A DNA stretch of 64,000 bases from Buchananella hordeovulneris (GCF_001907235.1 NZ_MQVS01000005.1:62001-126000), one strand, 5' to 3'; counted from the stretch's first letter, positions 27,555-37,196 are shown. Notes: generated by a model not told the origin, from the sequence alone. Made by a program: numbers and translations.

Positions 27555-28295
27555 ATGACCAGCAACCACGTCCTGCAAGCCCGCTGCCTGGTGAAGGACT
27601 GGCAAAGTCGAGTGCTGCACGGCATCGACCTAGATATCGCCGAGGGGGATTTCGTGGCCATCATGGGACCCTCCGGCTCCGGCAAATCGACACTTCTGCA
27701 CCTGCTGGCGGGCATGGATCAACCGACCGAGGGCACGGTCACCCTGGCAGGCCAAGAGCTCGCGGGCCTGAATCCGAGCGAGCTGGCGCAGGTGCGACTT
27801 ACCCGCCTCGGCTTTGTCTTCCAACAACCCCACTTCCTGCCGACCTTGTCCCTGCTCGATAACGTTGCCCTGCCGGGCCTGCTGGCTAAGCGGCGTTCCC
27901 GTGCCGAGGTAGCGGCCCGCGCCCAGACGCTGCTGCAGCAGCTAGGAATCGGGGACTTAGCGGACCGAGCCGTGACTGAGGTGTCGGGTGGGCAGCTGCA
28001 GCGGGCGGGCATCTGCCGGGCACTCATTAACGAGCCCGCGGTCGTCTTCGGGGACGAGCCGACGGGAGCCCTGAACTCGGCAACCGCCGCGCAAATTCTC
28101 ACCGAGCTGGAGACCATTAACGCGGCGGGCACCACCATGGTGTTGGTGACGCACGACCCGCAGGTAGCGGCCCGGGCCGCGCGGGTATTGGTGCTCGCCG
28201 ACGGGCGCCTTGTGCAGGATATGCAGTTGAGCGGGAACGACCGGGCCGCCCGCCTGGCATGCGTCACTGGGGCGCTGGCAGCGTGCGGAGTGTAG
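27555..28295 (+). CDS. ABC transporter ATP-binding protein (MacB/LolD type)
   Basis: A 246-residue ATPase partner of the preceding permease. Walker A GPSGSGKST (about residue 37-45), Q-loop FVFQQPHFLP, signature VSGGQLQRAGICRAL, Walker B AVVFGDEPTGALNS and switch His in VLVTHDPQVA are all present. The ATG at 27555 has GGAGAGGA upstream. It ends one nt from the stop of the convergent YdcF-like gene, with no terminator visible between them. Confidence 0.94.
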   Translation: MTSNHVLQARCLVKDWQSRVLHGIDLDIAEGDFVAIMGPSGSGKSTLLHLLAGMDQPTEGTVTLAGQELAGLNPSELAQVRLTRLGFVFQQPHFLPTLSLLDNVALPGLLAKRRSRAEVAARAQTLLQQLGIGDLADRAVTEVSGGQLQRAGICRALINEPAVVFGDEPTGALNSATAAQILTELETINAAGTTMVLVTHDPQVAARAARVLVLADGRLVQDMQLSGNDRAARLACVTGALAACGV

Positions 28296-28296
28296 G

Positions 28297-29355
28297 TCAC
28301 TGACCTGCCCAGTACAGCAGCAGCATGCCGAGGGTCAGCAGCCCGACGCTCACCCCCGCAAAGAGGTTCACGCGCGGCCGGTAGGTCACGACCGCGACGT
28401 ACTCCCGGAGCCAAGCGTTGGGGACGAAGTAGAAGGCGGTGCGGGCCGGTGCCACCGTCCAGGTCAGACCGAGATCGGAGGCCAACAGGGCGGTGCGGGC
28501 GGCGTGATACGACGACGTCACCACCAACACCCGCTGCGGGGCGGCGGGGTGCGCGGCCAGCAGTTCGCGGGTGAACCGGAGGTTCTCGCGCGTGGTGCGG
28601 GACTTGTCCTCCACCAGCAGGCGCGCGGGATCGACACCGCGCTGGAGCGCGTACTCGGCCATGGCGGCTGCCTCCGCGCGTGGCTCGTCGGGGCCTTGCC
28701 CGCCCGAGAGCACCAGCAAGGGCTGGCGGCCTTGGTGCTGTTGCTGCCGCAAGATGGCCAGGGCACGGTCGACGCGGGAGCGCAGCAGCGGCGGCAGTTG
28801 GCCATTTATCAGTCCGCTGCCGAGCGCGACGATGGCGTCAGGCTGCGGGGTGGCGCGATAGCCGCCCCGCCAGCGCTGGATGAAGCTTTGCAGGAACAGG
28901 ATGAGCAGCAGGGTGCTTAAGTACATCGCCACCAGCAGGGCGCTGATGAGGAGGACGACGGCGATACCCGGCGCGAAGCTGAGAATGAGGACGGACACGA
29001 CGGGGGTGGCTAGCACCCCCACCCCCAGGAAGAGGGGGAGCAGGTTGCCGGGGTGCAGGCCCTCGCGGCGGGCCATGGTCAGGCCATTGGCCACCAGGAG
29101 CAGGGGGACCATGAGAGCACTGAGGATGAACGTGGTGCCGAGCAGGAGCTGCATTACCTCCCGCCAGCCATACCATTCGGCGACCCACCCGACTAGATCC
29201 ACCAAAGCGAAAAACAGCAGCAGTGCGAAGAAGCCATTACGCAGACGGCGGTGATCTCGCCGCACCGAGCACCACAAGCCCCCTGCCCCAAGGGCCACGA
29301 GGAAGCCAGAGGTGGTCAATCCCCACCAAAGCTGGGCATGCGAAATGGCCTCCAA
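28297..29355 (-). CDS. YdcF/ElyC-like membrane protein (DUF218)
   Basis: A 352-residue protein with about five N-terminal membrane helices (residues 10-160), a DUF218 domain and a final membrane helix. The domain shows ALGSGLING, VLSGGQGPDEPRAEAAAMAEYAL and DKSRTTRENLRFT, as in YdcF and ElyC, which bind small ligands or act in envelope glycan metabolism. The start is TTG at 29355, preceded by AGGGGGAA. It stands alone between two ABC systems. Confidence 0.85.
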   Translation of the reverse strand: MEAISHAQLWWGLTTSGFLVALGAGGLWCSVRRDHRRLRNGFFALLLFFALVDLVGWVAEWYGWREVMQLLLGTTFILSALMVPLLLVANGLTMARREGLHPGNLLPLFLGVGVLATPVVSVLILSFAPGIAVVLLISALLVAMYLSTLLLILFLQSFIQRWRGGYRATPQPDAIVALGSGLINGQLPPLLRSRVDRALAILRQQQHQGRQPLLVLSGGQGPDEPRAEAAAMAEYALQRGVDPARLLVEDKSRTTRENLRFTRELLAAHPAAPQRVLVVTSSYHAARTALLASDLGLTWTVAPARTAFYFVPNAWLREYVAVVTYRPRVNLFAGVSVGLLTLGMLLLYWAGQ

Positions 29356-29403
29356 GCGTTCCCCCTCAAATTAGCTAGTTCGTGTTGGTCGTTACGGTTG
29401 ATC

Positions 29404-30972
29404 CTAATTGGCGTCCGCCGCCACCTGTAGCCCCACCCCGAGGGCCAGCAAGGTGCACACCGCCTGGATCCCCACCAGGAGGGGGACGGCGGGAGCCCCG
29501 AGCAGGAGGAGACTGGCGGGCAAGCCAGCCACGAGACCGGCGAGCGGCACCGCCAACAGCATCTGCGCCAACCCCGGCGGTAAGGAACCAAAGGGGGAGG
29601 GCACCAGCCCGACCGAGAAGTCCGGCATGGGGCGAAAACCGGTGAAGAGCACCGCCCCACCCCAGGCCAGGCCAGCCAACGTCACCAGCGCAACCACTCC
29701 CAGGGGTGAGCCCGCTAACACGAAGGCACAGCCAGCCACCTCGACCTCCTGGCGAGTAGCGGCCGCACCCAACCGGGGACCCAAAGTGACCGCCACCCAG
29801 GCGGTCATGCCGACCACGGGCACCACCAAGTGCCCGACCGCCACGGTGAACGGCCCAGCGGGCCAGCGGTGGTCCGCGCTCGGATCGAACCAGGCCTGCC
29901 GCGCGGGCGCCGCCAACGCCAGCAGCAAAACCAGACCCGCCACCAGGTGGCAGCCCACCAGTTGGAAGCGCGGCAACTGCGGAGCCAGGTGCGGCAATGC
30001 CGCCAAAAGCAGACTGATCGCCACCTGAGCCAGCCGGAAGGACTGGCGTCGTAGCTGCAACCAGTCGGCGGCCGCCACCGCACAGATCACACGCGCGGGG
30101 CGCGGCAGGCCCCGGGCAGCCCGCAAACCTCGGAAACGTGCGGGCGCAGCGGGCGGCTGCGGGCGGGGCGCCAACATGCGCCCCAAGGCGCGCGTATCGA
30201 GGGACAGCAGCGACACGTGCGCCCCAAAGGAGCGAGCCGCTCCCGCCAGGAGCTGGGCGTCGGGCAGGCGGGCCAGGTGCGGCGCCACCGCCGCCCGCCA
30301 CCGCCCGAAGGAGATGACGGCCAGCACCACCGCCGCCCCAACCAGTCCCGGCCAGGCCCCGGAGCGCGGCAGCGGGAACAGGAAACTGGCCGCCAGGCAG
30401 GCGCTCGCGGCGCCTGCCAGGGTGAGGCTGGGCCAGGGGGTGGCACGATCACGCACCTGCTCGCGAATTAGTTCACCCGCCAGCAGCACGGTGGTGGCGG
30501 CCCCCAGGGCCAACCAGCCGCCCAGGTCCGGCAGGCTCACCCCGAGCACCAAGCTGACGGCGGTGGCAGTGGCCAGCCCGGTGCTGGCCGCCGCCCCCAC
30601 CACCAGGCGGGTAGCGGGCAGGAACAGGCCAGTCCGCTCGCCAGGCAACCCCAGCCACCAGGCAACCTCGAAGGGACGCAGGAATAGGGGACCCAGGCGG
30701 CGCGCCGGGCTGAGGGCCGCCAATAGTCCCAGGCAGGCAACGCCGACCATCAGCCACCCGGGATCGGCAACCGCCAGCCCGGTGGCGGCGGGGCCTGCGC
30801 TCGTCAGGCGACCCAGGTGCGGTAAGACGAGCGCGGCAAGGATGGCCAAGGCGAGGACGGAAATGTATATGTCGCCCAGCAGCGCCCAGGGGCCACGGGC
30901 GTGCCGTCGAGTGTGCTGGGCCGTCCAGGCGACGATTTGCTCCCCGGTGGGGAAGTCGGCGACCGCGCTCAC
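29404..30972 (-). CDS. Polytopic membrane protein, permease partner of an ABC ATPase
   Basis: A 522-residue integral membrane protein with about a dozen hydrophobic segments. The GTG at 30972 overlaps the stop of the ABC ATPase gene (GTGA), so the two are coupled; a longer same-frame start would run inside that gene. It resembles actinobacterial DUF6297-type ABC permeases (uncertain recall). Low complexity in Ala, Leu, Gly and Pro makes finer assignment impossible. Substrate unknown. Confidence 0.72.
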   Translation of the reverse strand: MSAVADFPTGEQIVAWTAQHTRRHARGPWALLGDIYISVLALAILAALVLPHLGRLTSAGPAATGLAVADPGWLMVGVACLGLLAALSPARRLGPLFLRPFEVAWWLGLPGERTGLFLPATRLVVGAAASTGLATATAVSLVLGVSLPDLGGWLALGAATTVLLAGELIREQVRDRATPWPSLTLAGAASACLAASFLFPLPRSGAWPGLVGAAVVLAVISFGRWRAAVAPHLARLPDAQLLAGAARSFGAHVSLLSLDTRALGRMLAPRPQPPAAPARFRGLRAARGLPRPARVICAVAAADWLQLRRQSFRLAQVAISLLLAALPHLAPQLPRFQLVGCHLVAGLVLLLALAAPARQAWFDPSADHRWPAGPFTVAVGHLVVPVVGMTAWVAVTLGPRLGAAATRQEVEVAGCAFVLAGSPLGVVALVTLAGLAWGGAVLFTGFRPMPDFSVGLVPSPFGSLPPGLAQMLLAVPLAGLVAGLPASLLLLGAPAVPLLVGIQAVCTLLALGVGLQVAADAN

Positions 30973-31688
30973 AGCGTGCCCTCGGTGATTGCCGCAACGG
31001 CCCCAGCAACATCGGTGAGGGTGGTGCGTTCGCCGACGACTAGGGCCGCCTGGGCGCACGCAGCCACCAGGTCGGGGTCGTGGCTGACGAGGACGACGGC
31101 GCCCCCGTCGGCCGCTTCCTCCGCCAGGCGTCGCCCTAGGTGACGGCGCGTGGCGTGGTCGAGGCGCTGCTCCGGTTCGTCCAGGAGCAGCAGTTGCCGC
31201 GGGCGGGCCAGCACCGCGGTCAGCGCCAGGCGGCGGCGCTGCCCGGAGGACAGCTGATCGGGGAGGGAATTGGCCAGCCGGGCCAGCCCAAACTCGGTCA
31301 GCAGGGAGGTGGTGACGTCGGCGGTGTTGGCCACCCCGTGGCCGTAGCACACCAGCTCCAGGTGCTCGCGCACCGTGAGGGAGGGAAAGAACGACTCTGT
31401 CTGCATGTCGCTGGCCACCTCGGCGCGCTGCGCGGCACGGCGCGGATCCGGGAGGCGTCCCAGGAGCCGCACTTGCCCGTTAAGGGCCGGTTGCAGCCCG
31501 AAGCAGGTGCGTAGCAGCGTAGATTTGCCGCTGCCGTTGGCCCCCACGACGGCCAATACTTGCCCGGGGAAGACGGCGAAAGAAGCGGCCCCACACACGG
31601 CATTGTCGCCGTAGCCGACTTGCAGGTCGCGGGCCTGGAGGAGGGCATCGGCGGCAAAGTCAGGGGGCAGGGCACGAGAGGAACGCAT
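30969..31688 (-). CDS. ABC transporter ATP-binding protein
   Basis: A 239-residue ATPase. Walker A GANGSGKST, a Q-loop-like SDMQTESFFPSLTVREHL, signature LSSGQRRRLALTAVLA (LSSGQ rather than LSGGQ), Walker B LLLLDEPEQRLD and switch His VLVSHDPDLVA. The Met at 31688 (MRSSRALPP) is taken as start; a Met 63 nt upstream is also in frame. It is followed directly by its probable permease with a 4-nt overlap. Confidence 0.87.
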   Translation of the reverse strand: MRSSRALPPDFAADALLQARDLQVGYGDNAVCGAASFAVFPGQVLAVVGANGSGKSTLLRTCFGLQPALNGQVRLLGRLPDPRRAAQRAEVASDMQTESFFPSLTVREHLELVCYGHGVANTADVTTSLLTEFGLARLANSLPDQLSSGQRRRLALTAVLARPRQLLLLDEPEQRLDHATRRHLGRRLAEEAADGGAVVLVSHDPDLVAACAQAALVVGERTTLTDVAGAVAAITEGTL

Positions 31689-31852
31689 GTGGCCAGTTTT
31701 CCAGAGGGGTTGTGGGGCGCGGATCGTGCTGCGGAACGAAGCAAATGGCACCTGCGGCGGAAAACAGGGGTGCGATGGCAGCAGAGTAGCCCCCTTTGGC
31801 CCGCCCGGCGCGCCCTGCTCCCGAGCTAGGGCGGGGCTGCCAGACTGGGGGT

Positions 31853-32308
31853 ATGCGCGTTTATCTTGCTGCCGCCCCCGCCGCCTTGGTCGCTCCGCAG
31901 TTGGAGGCCGAGATCGTCTACGCAGTCACCCCGGCCCTGGCCGCGGTTTTCCCGGACGATGACGAGGAAGAGCTGGAGGCGATTGCCGCGCTGTGTGCCG
32001 CAGAGCTGTCGCTCAGCCTGCTGGGGGCAGGCCCGGCGCGCCGTCTGGTGGTGGCCGCCGACGTCGAGCCGGAGCGTCTGCGGGAGGTGACCGACCGGGA
32101 GGACCTGTACACGGGGGCACTGGCACTGGACGGTCCCGTGGCGTGGGAGGAGGCGGTATCGCTGCACCTGGATGATGTCGCCGCCGAGGAGGCGGTGCGG
32201 GCGGCCCGTAGCCAGCCGGAACGCGCCGACGAGCTGTTGGCGGAGCACGACCTGCTGTGGTTCGACATCTCCGAACGCGGCAAGGTCGCGGCGAGCCTGG
32301 GGCTGTGA
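31853..32308 (+). CDS. DUF6912-type conserved protein
   Basis: A 151-residue acidic cytoplasmic protein. It begins MRVYLAAAPAALVAPQLEAEIVYAVTPALAAVF and ends HDLLWFDISERGKVAASLGL, as in small actinobacterial proteins of unknown function (DUF6912, recalled). An Asp/Glu-rich run follows the first 35 residues. The ATG at 31853 fits the family start. It lies one base before the ogt start and is probably co-transcribed. Confidence 0.7.
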   Translation: MRVYLAAAPAALVAPQLEAEIVYAVTPALAAVFPDDDEEELEAIAALCAAELSLSLLGAGPARRLVVAADVEPERLREVTDREDLYTGALALDGPVAWEEAVSLHLDDVAAEEAVRAARSQPERADELLAEHDLLWFDISERGKVAASLGL

Positions 32309-32309
32309 C

Positions 32310-32807
32310 ATGAGCCGCCGACACACCCGCTTACCGTCGGCGCTGGGTGAGTTGACGCTGGTGGCGGACGGGTCGGCGCTGGTGGGTTGCTTTTTCCCCG
32401 GACAGCGGCACGACGGCGGGCCGCAGCTGCTGGCGGCGGAGGATCCGGTGCTGGCGGCCGCCGCCCAACAGTTGACCGAGTATTTCTCTGGCCAGCGCCG
32501 CGTTTTCGAGTTGCCGTTGCCGCCGCTGGGGGAGAGTTTCGAGGAGCGCGTGTGGGCGCTGCTGCGCGACATCGACTACGGCCGCACCGTCACGTACGGA
32601 CAGATCGCCGAGCAGGTGGGCGGGCGTGGCTACTCGCAGCGGGTCGGGCAGGCGGTGGGTCGCAACCCGTGGTCGATCATCGTGCCCTGCCACCGGGTGA
32701 TCGGGGCCGACGGCTCCCTGACCGGGTACGCTGGCGGCCTGCACCGGAAGCGAGCGTTGTTGGAGCTCGAAGGGGTGCTCCCGAGCGCGGCCGACCGGCT
32801 CTTTTAA
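32310..32807 (+). CDS. ogt: Methylated-DNA--protein-cysteine S-methyltransferase
   Basis: Repairs O6-alkylguanine by irreversible transfer to its own Cys. The 165-residue protein has the active site IIVPCHRVI (Cys about residue 127), preceded by the GRTVTYGQIAEQVGG DNA-binding wing and RVGQAVGRNP arginine-finger segment. The ATG at 32310 is one nt after the stop of the upstream gene; a longer frame overlapping that gene is not needed. No Ada-type regulatory domain is fused. Confidence 0.94.
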   Translation: MSRRHTRLPSALGELTLVADGSALVGCFFPGQRHDGGPQLLAAEDPVLAAAAQQLTEYFSGQRRVFELPLPPLGESFEERVWALLRDIDYGRTVTYGQIAEQVGGRGYSQRVGQAVGRNPWSIIVPCHRVIGADGSLTGYAGGLHRKRALLELEGVLPSAADRLF

Positions 32808-32856
32808 CGGCGCTGTCCGGGCGGGCCGGGGTGCTGCCTGGTGGGAAACCGCACCG

Positions 32857-35800
32857 TTAACCCGTCTCGCGGCTGCCGTCGCCCGCCGTGACGGTCAGGG
32901 TCGAACCCGTGGGGGTGCGGTGCACCGTGATCCGGTCGGCGATGCGCTGGGCCAGCTCTGCCACGTGGCTGATAACCCCGACGGTACGGCCACCCCGCTG
33001 CAGGGCCTGCAACTGCGTCATGACCTCGTCCAGGGTGGCCGGATCCAACGAGCCGAAGCCCTCGTCGATAAAGAGCGTCTGGATGTCTATGCCGCCCGCT
33101 TCGGCCCGCACGACATCGGCCAAAGCCAAAGCCAAGCAGAGGGAAACGTAGAAGGTCTCGCCCCCCGACAGGGTGTGGGGATTGCGTTGCTGCCCGCCCG
33201 CGAAGTGGTCCACCACGCTCAGGCCCAGGCCGCCCAAGCGGGCGCGCTGCCCGCCCTCTGTGTTGGTGCGCAGCAGCTCGTAACGCCCCGCCGAGATGGC
33301 GGCGATGCGCGGGTTGGCGGCGGCCAGGACCTCGTCAAAACGTTCCAACAGCACGAACGTATCGAGGGGCACCGCTAATTGGTTGGTGGGCCGGGCCACG
33401 GCTAGCTCCGCCACCCACAGCAGCGCCTCGGCCTGCGCGCGGGCGCGGGCGCGGTCCCGCAGGGCGGCGGCCAGCTCCCGGTAGGCTGCGCGGGCGGTAG
33501 CCAGTTGGCGGGCGGTGGCGGCCTGCTCGGCCCGCGCTTGGTCGGCCGCCGCCGCTGCGGCTGTGGCCCGGGCGCGTAATTCCTCCAGGTGCGGGGACGG
33601 CGCGGCGAGGGCCGCCTGCAGGGCCGGCTCCGCCAGCGCCGCGGCCACTTCGTGCCTGCCTTGTTCGTGTGTCGCGACCTCCGCCTCCAGCTCGGCCAGG
33701 AGCGCGTCCGGGACGGTGGCCGCCGCGGCCTCTGCCAGCGAGGCGAAGTCGCTGTCGGCCAGCTCCGCGGCCACCCGCTGCTCGGCCGCCGCCAGGCTGG
33801 TCGTCGCCTGCCGCGCTGTGTCGAGGGCGCGCTGGGCGGCGCGCAGAGCCGCGACTTCCTGCCGCTGCGCTTCCAAATGGGCGGCAACCGATTCGAAGGC
33901 TCCGCGCGCCGCCTCCACCTCCGCTGCGTTCCGCTCGTGGGCGGCCTGCAGCTCGCGCAGCGTGCCCGCCAGCTCGCCCTGCTGGGTGGCGAGGTCGGTG
34001 AGTTCCTCGCCGAGCTGCCCGTCGCGCTCGGTCAAACGCTGCAACTCGGTGGTCAATTCCGCCACGTGGTCAGCGGCCTGCTGGCAGTCGGTCAGGGCCT
34101 GGGTGGCCGCCGCTTGGCGGTCCGCGGCCTGTGCGGCATCCGCCCCGCCGGTTTGGGCGGCCCAACGCTCCACCGCCAGCTGCCGGGCGTGCAGTTGCGC
34201 GGCTGCTGCCTGGTGGGCCTGCAGCGCCGCCTCGGCGGCGTCGTTGCGGGTGTCAACGTCGGCGCGGGTCACCGGCGCATCCCCGGGGGCCGCCGGGGCC
34301 GGGTGCTCCCGGGAACCACAGACCGGACACGGGCGGCCAGCCTCCAGCTCGGCTGCCAGGTTGGCGGCCTGCGTCGTCAACCAGCCTTCCAGGGCGGCGT
34401 GGGCCGCCTGCCGGGCCTGTGCGAGGGCGGTCGCGGCATGCTCCGCCTGCTGCTCGGCTGCGACCAGTGCCGCGCTGGCGTGCGCGTGCTCCTGGAGCGC
34501 CGCCACCTGTTCCTGTACCGCGGTCAGCTCGGCTTGCGCGCTGGGCATCCGGGCGGCGGCGCGGCGGGCGGTCTCGCGCTGCTCTTCGATCGCGGTGCGG
34601 TGGGCAGGCAGCGCGGCACGTTCCGCCTGCCGCTCAGCCAGGAGGGCGGAGAGCTCAGCGTGGCGCTGAGCGTCGGCGGTCAACTGGGCGGCCTGCGCGG
34701 GCAGGAGCGCCTCCCGTTTGGCCGCCGCCTCCAGTTCTGCCCCGCGGGCGGCGCGGGCTTCGAGGGCCGCCGCCAAGCTTTCGCCCGCTAGCGCGAGTTG
34801 CTCCGGGGTGGGCCAAGTTGCCTGCTCCGGCGGGTCCGCGGCCGTTGGCCCCCCGGCCACCAGCGGCCGGGGGAGCAGGTCACCCAGTTGCCTGTCGGCG
34901 GTCCGCAGCTGGGCCAAACAGTCCGCCGCGGTGGTCCGGGCGGCAGCGGCCTCCTGGGCGGCCTGGCAGACAGGAGTGGCGGCGTGGTGGCGAGTGATTC
35001 GCTGATTTACGGCAGCGATGTGCGGCTCGGCGGCCGCCAGCTCTGCCTGCCGGGCGGTCAGTTGCCGACCGCGGGCCTGCAACTGGGCGCACTGCTCGCC
35101 TGTGGCGGCAGCGGCAGCGGTGGCGACGGCGTCGGCGGTGGCAGCTTCCGCCGTGCCCTGCAGCCGAGCGGCTTGCTCCGCGAGTTCGGTCACCACGGTG
35201 GCGGCGCCCTCCACCCCAGGCGCGAGACCTGCCTGCGCCGCAGCCCGCAGGAACTCGGTCCGCCCCGGGCTCGCCCCGGCGACCTGGCCGAGAGCCCCGG
35301 CCCGTTCGCTCAGCACGAGGCGGGCGGCGTCGTCGTCCCGCTGGGCCTGCCGGGCCCGCGCCGCCAGGTCTTCCTGCAGGCGGGTGTAGAGGCCAGTGTC
35401 GAAGACCTGGGCCAGGAGCTTCTTGCGTTCCTCCGGCTTGGCGTGCAGGAACTGGGCGAACTGTCCCTGCGGCAGGATCGCGGTCTGGGTGAACTGCGCC
35501 TTGGTGAGCCCAATGATGGCCGTCAGCTCGCTGCCGATCTCCTGCAGCGAGGTGGAGACCAGCTCGCCTGAGGCGGTGGGGGAGGCCAGCCGCCAGAGCT
35601 GGCCCGCGGCTTTCTGCGGGGTCAGTCCCGCCCCGCGCCGCTTGGGGCGGGCATACTCCGGGCTCCGACGCACCCGATAGCAGGCCTGCGGGGTGGAGAA
35701 CGTCAACTCGACATAAGTGTCGATGTCCGGGGTGGCGTGCTGGGACCGCAGGCGCTGCTTATCGGCCTGCGCGCCCGCCACGTCTCCGTACAGGGCAAAA

Positions 35801-35946
35801 GTCACCGCGTCTATCAACGTCGACTTACCTGCCCCCGTTGGGCCCGTCAGCAGGAACAAGCCAGCCGGGGCGAGGGCGTCGAAGTCGACCACGTGACGGC
35901 CCGGGAACGGCCCGAGCGCCGCAAACTCCAGCCGGTGCAGGCGCAT
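32857..35946 (-). CDS. sbcC: SbcC, ATPase subunit of the SbcCD nuclease
   Basis: A 1029-residue SMC-like ATPase that works with SbcD to cut DNA hairpins and process ends. N-terminal Walker A GPTGAGKST (about residue 38), long coiled-coil arms very rich in Ala/Glu/Gln/Arg, a zinc hook CPVC at about residue 540, and C-terminal signature LSGGETFYVSLCLALALAD with Walker B LFIDEGFGSLD. The ATG at 35946 overlaps the sbcD stop (TGATG). SbcC would be relevant to the large palindromic arrays elsewhere in the window, which are its classic substrates (inference). Confidence 0.96.
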   Translation of the reverse strand: MRLHRLEFAALGPFPGRHVVDFDALAPAGLFLLTGPTGAGKSTLIDAVTFALYGDVAGAQADKQRLRSQHATPDIDTYVELTFSTPQACYRVRRSPEYARPKRRGAGLTPQKAAGQLWRLASPTASGELVSTSLQEIGSELTAIIGLTKAQFTQTAILPQGQFAQFLHAKPEERKKLLAQVFDTGLYTRLQEDLAARARQAQRDDDAARLVLSERAGALGQVAGASPGRTEFLRAAAQAGLAPGVEGAATVVTELAEQAARLQGTAEAATADAVATAAAAATGEQCAQLQARGRQLTARQAELAAAEPHIAAVNQRITRHHAATPVCQAAQEAAAARTTAADCLAQLRTADRQLGDLLPRPLVAGGPTAADPPEQATWPTPEQLALAGESLAAALEARAARGAELEAAAKREALLPAQAAQLTADAQRHAELSALLAERQAERAALPAHRTAIEEQRETARRAAARMPSAQAELTAVQEQVAALQEHAHASAALVAAEQQAEHAATALAQARQAAHAALEGWLTTQAANLAAELEAGRPCPVCGSREHPAPAAPGDAPVTRADVDTRNDAAEAALQAHQAAAAQLHARQLAVERWAAQTGGADAAQAADRQAAATQALTDCQQAADHVAELTTELQRLTERDGQLGEELTDLATQQGELAGTLRELQAAHERNAAEVEAARGAFESVAAHLEAQRQEVAALRAAQRALDTARQATTSLAAAEQRVAAELADSDFASLAEAAAATVPDALLAELEAEVATHEQGRHEVAAALAEPALQAALAAPSPHLEELRARATAAAAAADQARAEQAATARQLATARAAYRELAAALRDRARARAQAEALLWVAELAVARPTNQLAVPLDTFVLLERFDEVLAAANPRIAAISAGRYELLRTNTEGGQRARLGGLGLSVVDHFAGGQQRNPHTLSGGETFYVSLCLALALADVVRAEAGGIDIQTLFIDEGFGSLDPATLDEVMTQLQALQRGGRTVGVISHVAELAQRIADRITVHRTPTGSTLTVTAGDGSRETG

Positions 35947-37196
35947 CAGCGCACCGCCTCGTAGCTCGCGCGCACCTCGGCCAACTCGACGGTCGTAGCA
36001 GGCCGCCCACCGACCTCCGCCAGGAAGCCCGCCACCACCTGCACCGGGTCGCGGCCCGGCCCGGGGGCGACGGAGGAGGCAGCCTGCGGTGTGGGTAGTG
36101 CAGGCGGCGCGTGTCGCACGACCAGGGCGTGGGGAAAGACCTCCCGTACGCGTCCCACCAGCTCGCGGGGGCGGGCCGCATCCGTCACCTCCACCGAGAC
36201 AAAAGCCGAACGGTGCGCCGCGTGGGCCGGGGACAGCAGCTCGGCCAACGGTCCCCGCAGCACCGCTAGTCGCCGCCACACGGGGGTAGGCACCGCGGTC
36301 AGGCGCACCGCCCCACCGCGCTCCCCCAACTCCACCAGCGACACCGACTTGGTGTCCTGCCATTCCGAGAAGGAAAACGCCAGCGGTGAGCCGCTGTAGC
36401 GGGCCAGCTGCCCGCCCGGGGGGCGGGCAGGTCCCACCCACTGCGGGCGATGCAAGTGCCCGAGAGCCAGGTAATCCGGGGCCCAGCCGGTGGCGGGCGA
36501 CAACGCCTCCAAGGGTGCAAAGTCCACGCCCCCCACCCGAATGTCCCGCTCCGAATCGCTGGTTCGGCCGCCCACCACAAACGCGTGCGCGCTCACCACT
36601 ACCGGTAGCCCGGCCCAGTGCGGGTGGGTGGCCAGTTGCCGGGCGTGGGCGGCCGCAATCCGGCGGTGGGCCGCCTGCAGGACAGCAGCATGGGAACGCG
36701 CCAGCGCCCCGGTCCCTGCGTCATCAGCCGCCTGCCGCCTGTCCTCGCTAGCCGCCTGTGGGTCGCTGCCCGCCAACTGTAGGCGGGCCCAATCCGGTTC
36801 CAGGTAGGGCAGCGGGTAGATCAGCGCCCCCACCTGGCCCGCACCGTTTGGCAGCGCCACCGCCCGCCCGACGTCGGTCACCCGCGCCCGCATCACCAGT
36901 CGCTCGGTCAACAGGCCCTGGCCGAACGCCAGCCTGCCTGCCGAGTCGTGATTGCCGGGGGTGAGAAGGACGCGAGTGCGGGCGCAGAGACGGGCCAGGG
37001 CGTCGTCCACCAGCGCCACCGCCTCCACCGGCGCAATAGCCCGATCGAAAATATCGCCCGCCACGAGCAGGGCGTCTGGCTGTTCCTGGTCCACCAGTTC
37101 GCACAGGAAATCGAAGAACTGTGCGTGTGCCGCCGACAAATCGGCGCCGTGCAGACTCCGGCCGACATGCCAATCGGAGGTGTGGATGATGCGCAT
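35946..37196 (-). CDS. sbcD: SbcD, nuclease subunit of SbcCD
   Basis: A 416-residue Mre11-like metallophosphoesterase nuclease. Motifs: HTSDWHVGRSLHG (about residue 5), AGDIFDRA, TPGNHDSAGRLAFG, VVSAHAFVVGG and LALGHLHRPQ. The C-terminal ~100 residues form the capping/SbcC-binding region. It is the first gene of the sbcDC operon, with 1-nt overlap. No obvious ribosome site is seen. Confidence 0.95.
   Translation of the reverse strand: MRIIHTSDWHVGRSLHGADLSAAHAQFFDFLCELVDQEQPDALLVAGDIFDRAIAPVEAVALVDDALARLCARTRVLLTPGNHDSAGRLAFGQGLLTERLVMRARVTDVGRAVALPNGAGQVGALIYPLPYLEPDWARLQLAGSDPQAASEDRRQAADDAGTGALARSHAAVLQAAHRRIAAAHARQLATHPHWAGLPVVVSAHAFVVGGRTSDSERDIRVGGVDFAPLEALSPATGWAPDYLALGHLHRPQWVGPARPPGGQLARYSGSPLAFSFSEWQDTKSVSLVELGERGGAVRLTAVPTPVWRRLAVLRGPLAELLSPAHAAHRSAFVSVEVTDAARPRELVGRVREVFPHALVVRHAPPALPTPQAASSVAPGPGRDPVQVVAGFLAEVGGRPATTVELAEVRASYEAVR

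Noticed and set aside
30973-31350. N-terminal extension of the ABC membrane partner
   Set aside because: It overlaps the ATPase gene and is Arg/Pro-rich shadow sequence; the GTGA overlap marks the true start.
33515-34997. Long plus-strand open frames opposite sbcC
   Set aside because: They are antisense shadows of GC-rich coiled-coil coding with low-complexity Ala/Arg/Ser composition and no family motifs.
35947-36441. 165-residue N-terminal extension of SbcC
   Set aside because: It lies inside sbcD in another frame; the family start MRLHRLEFAALGPF is at 35946.
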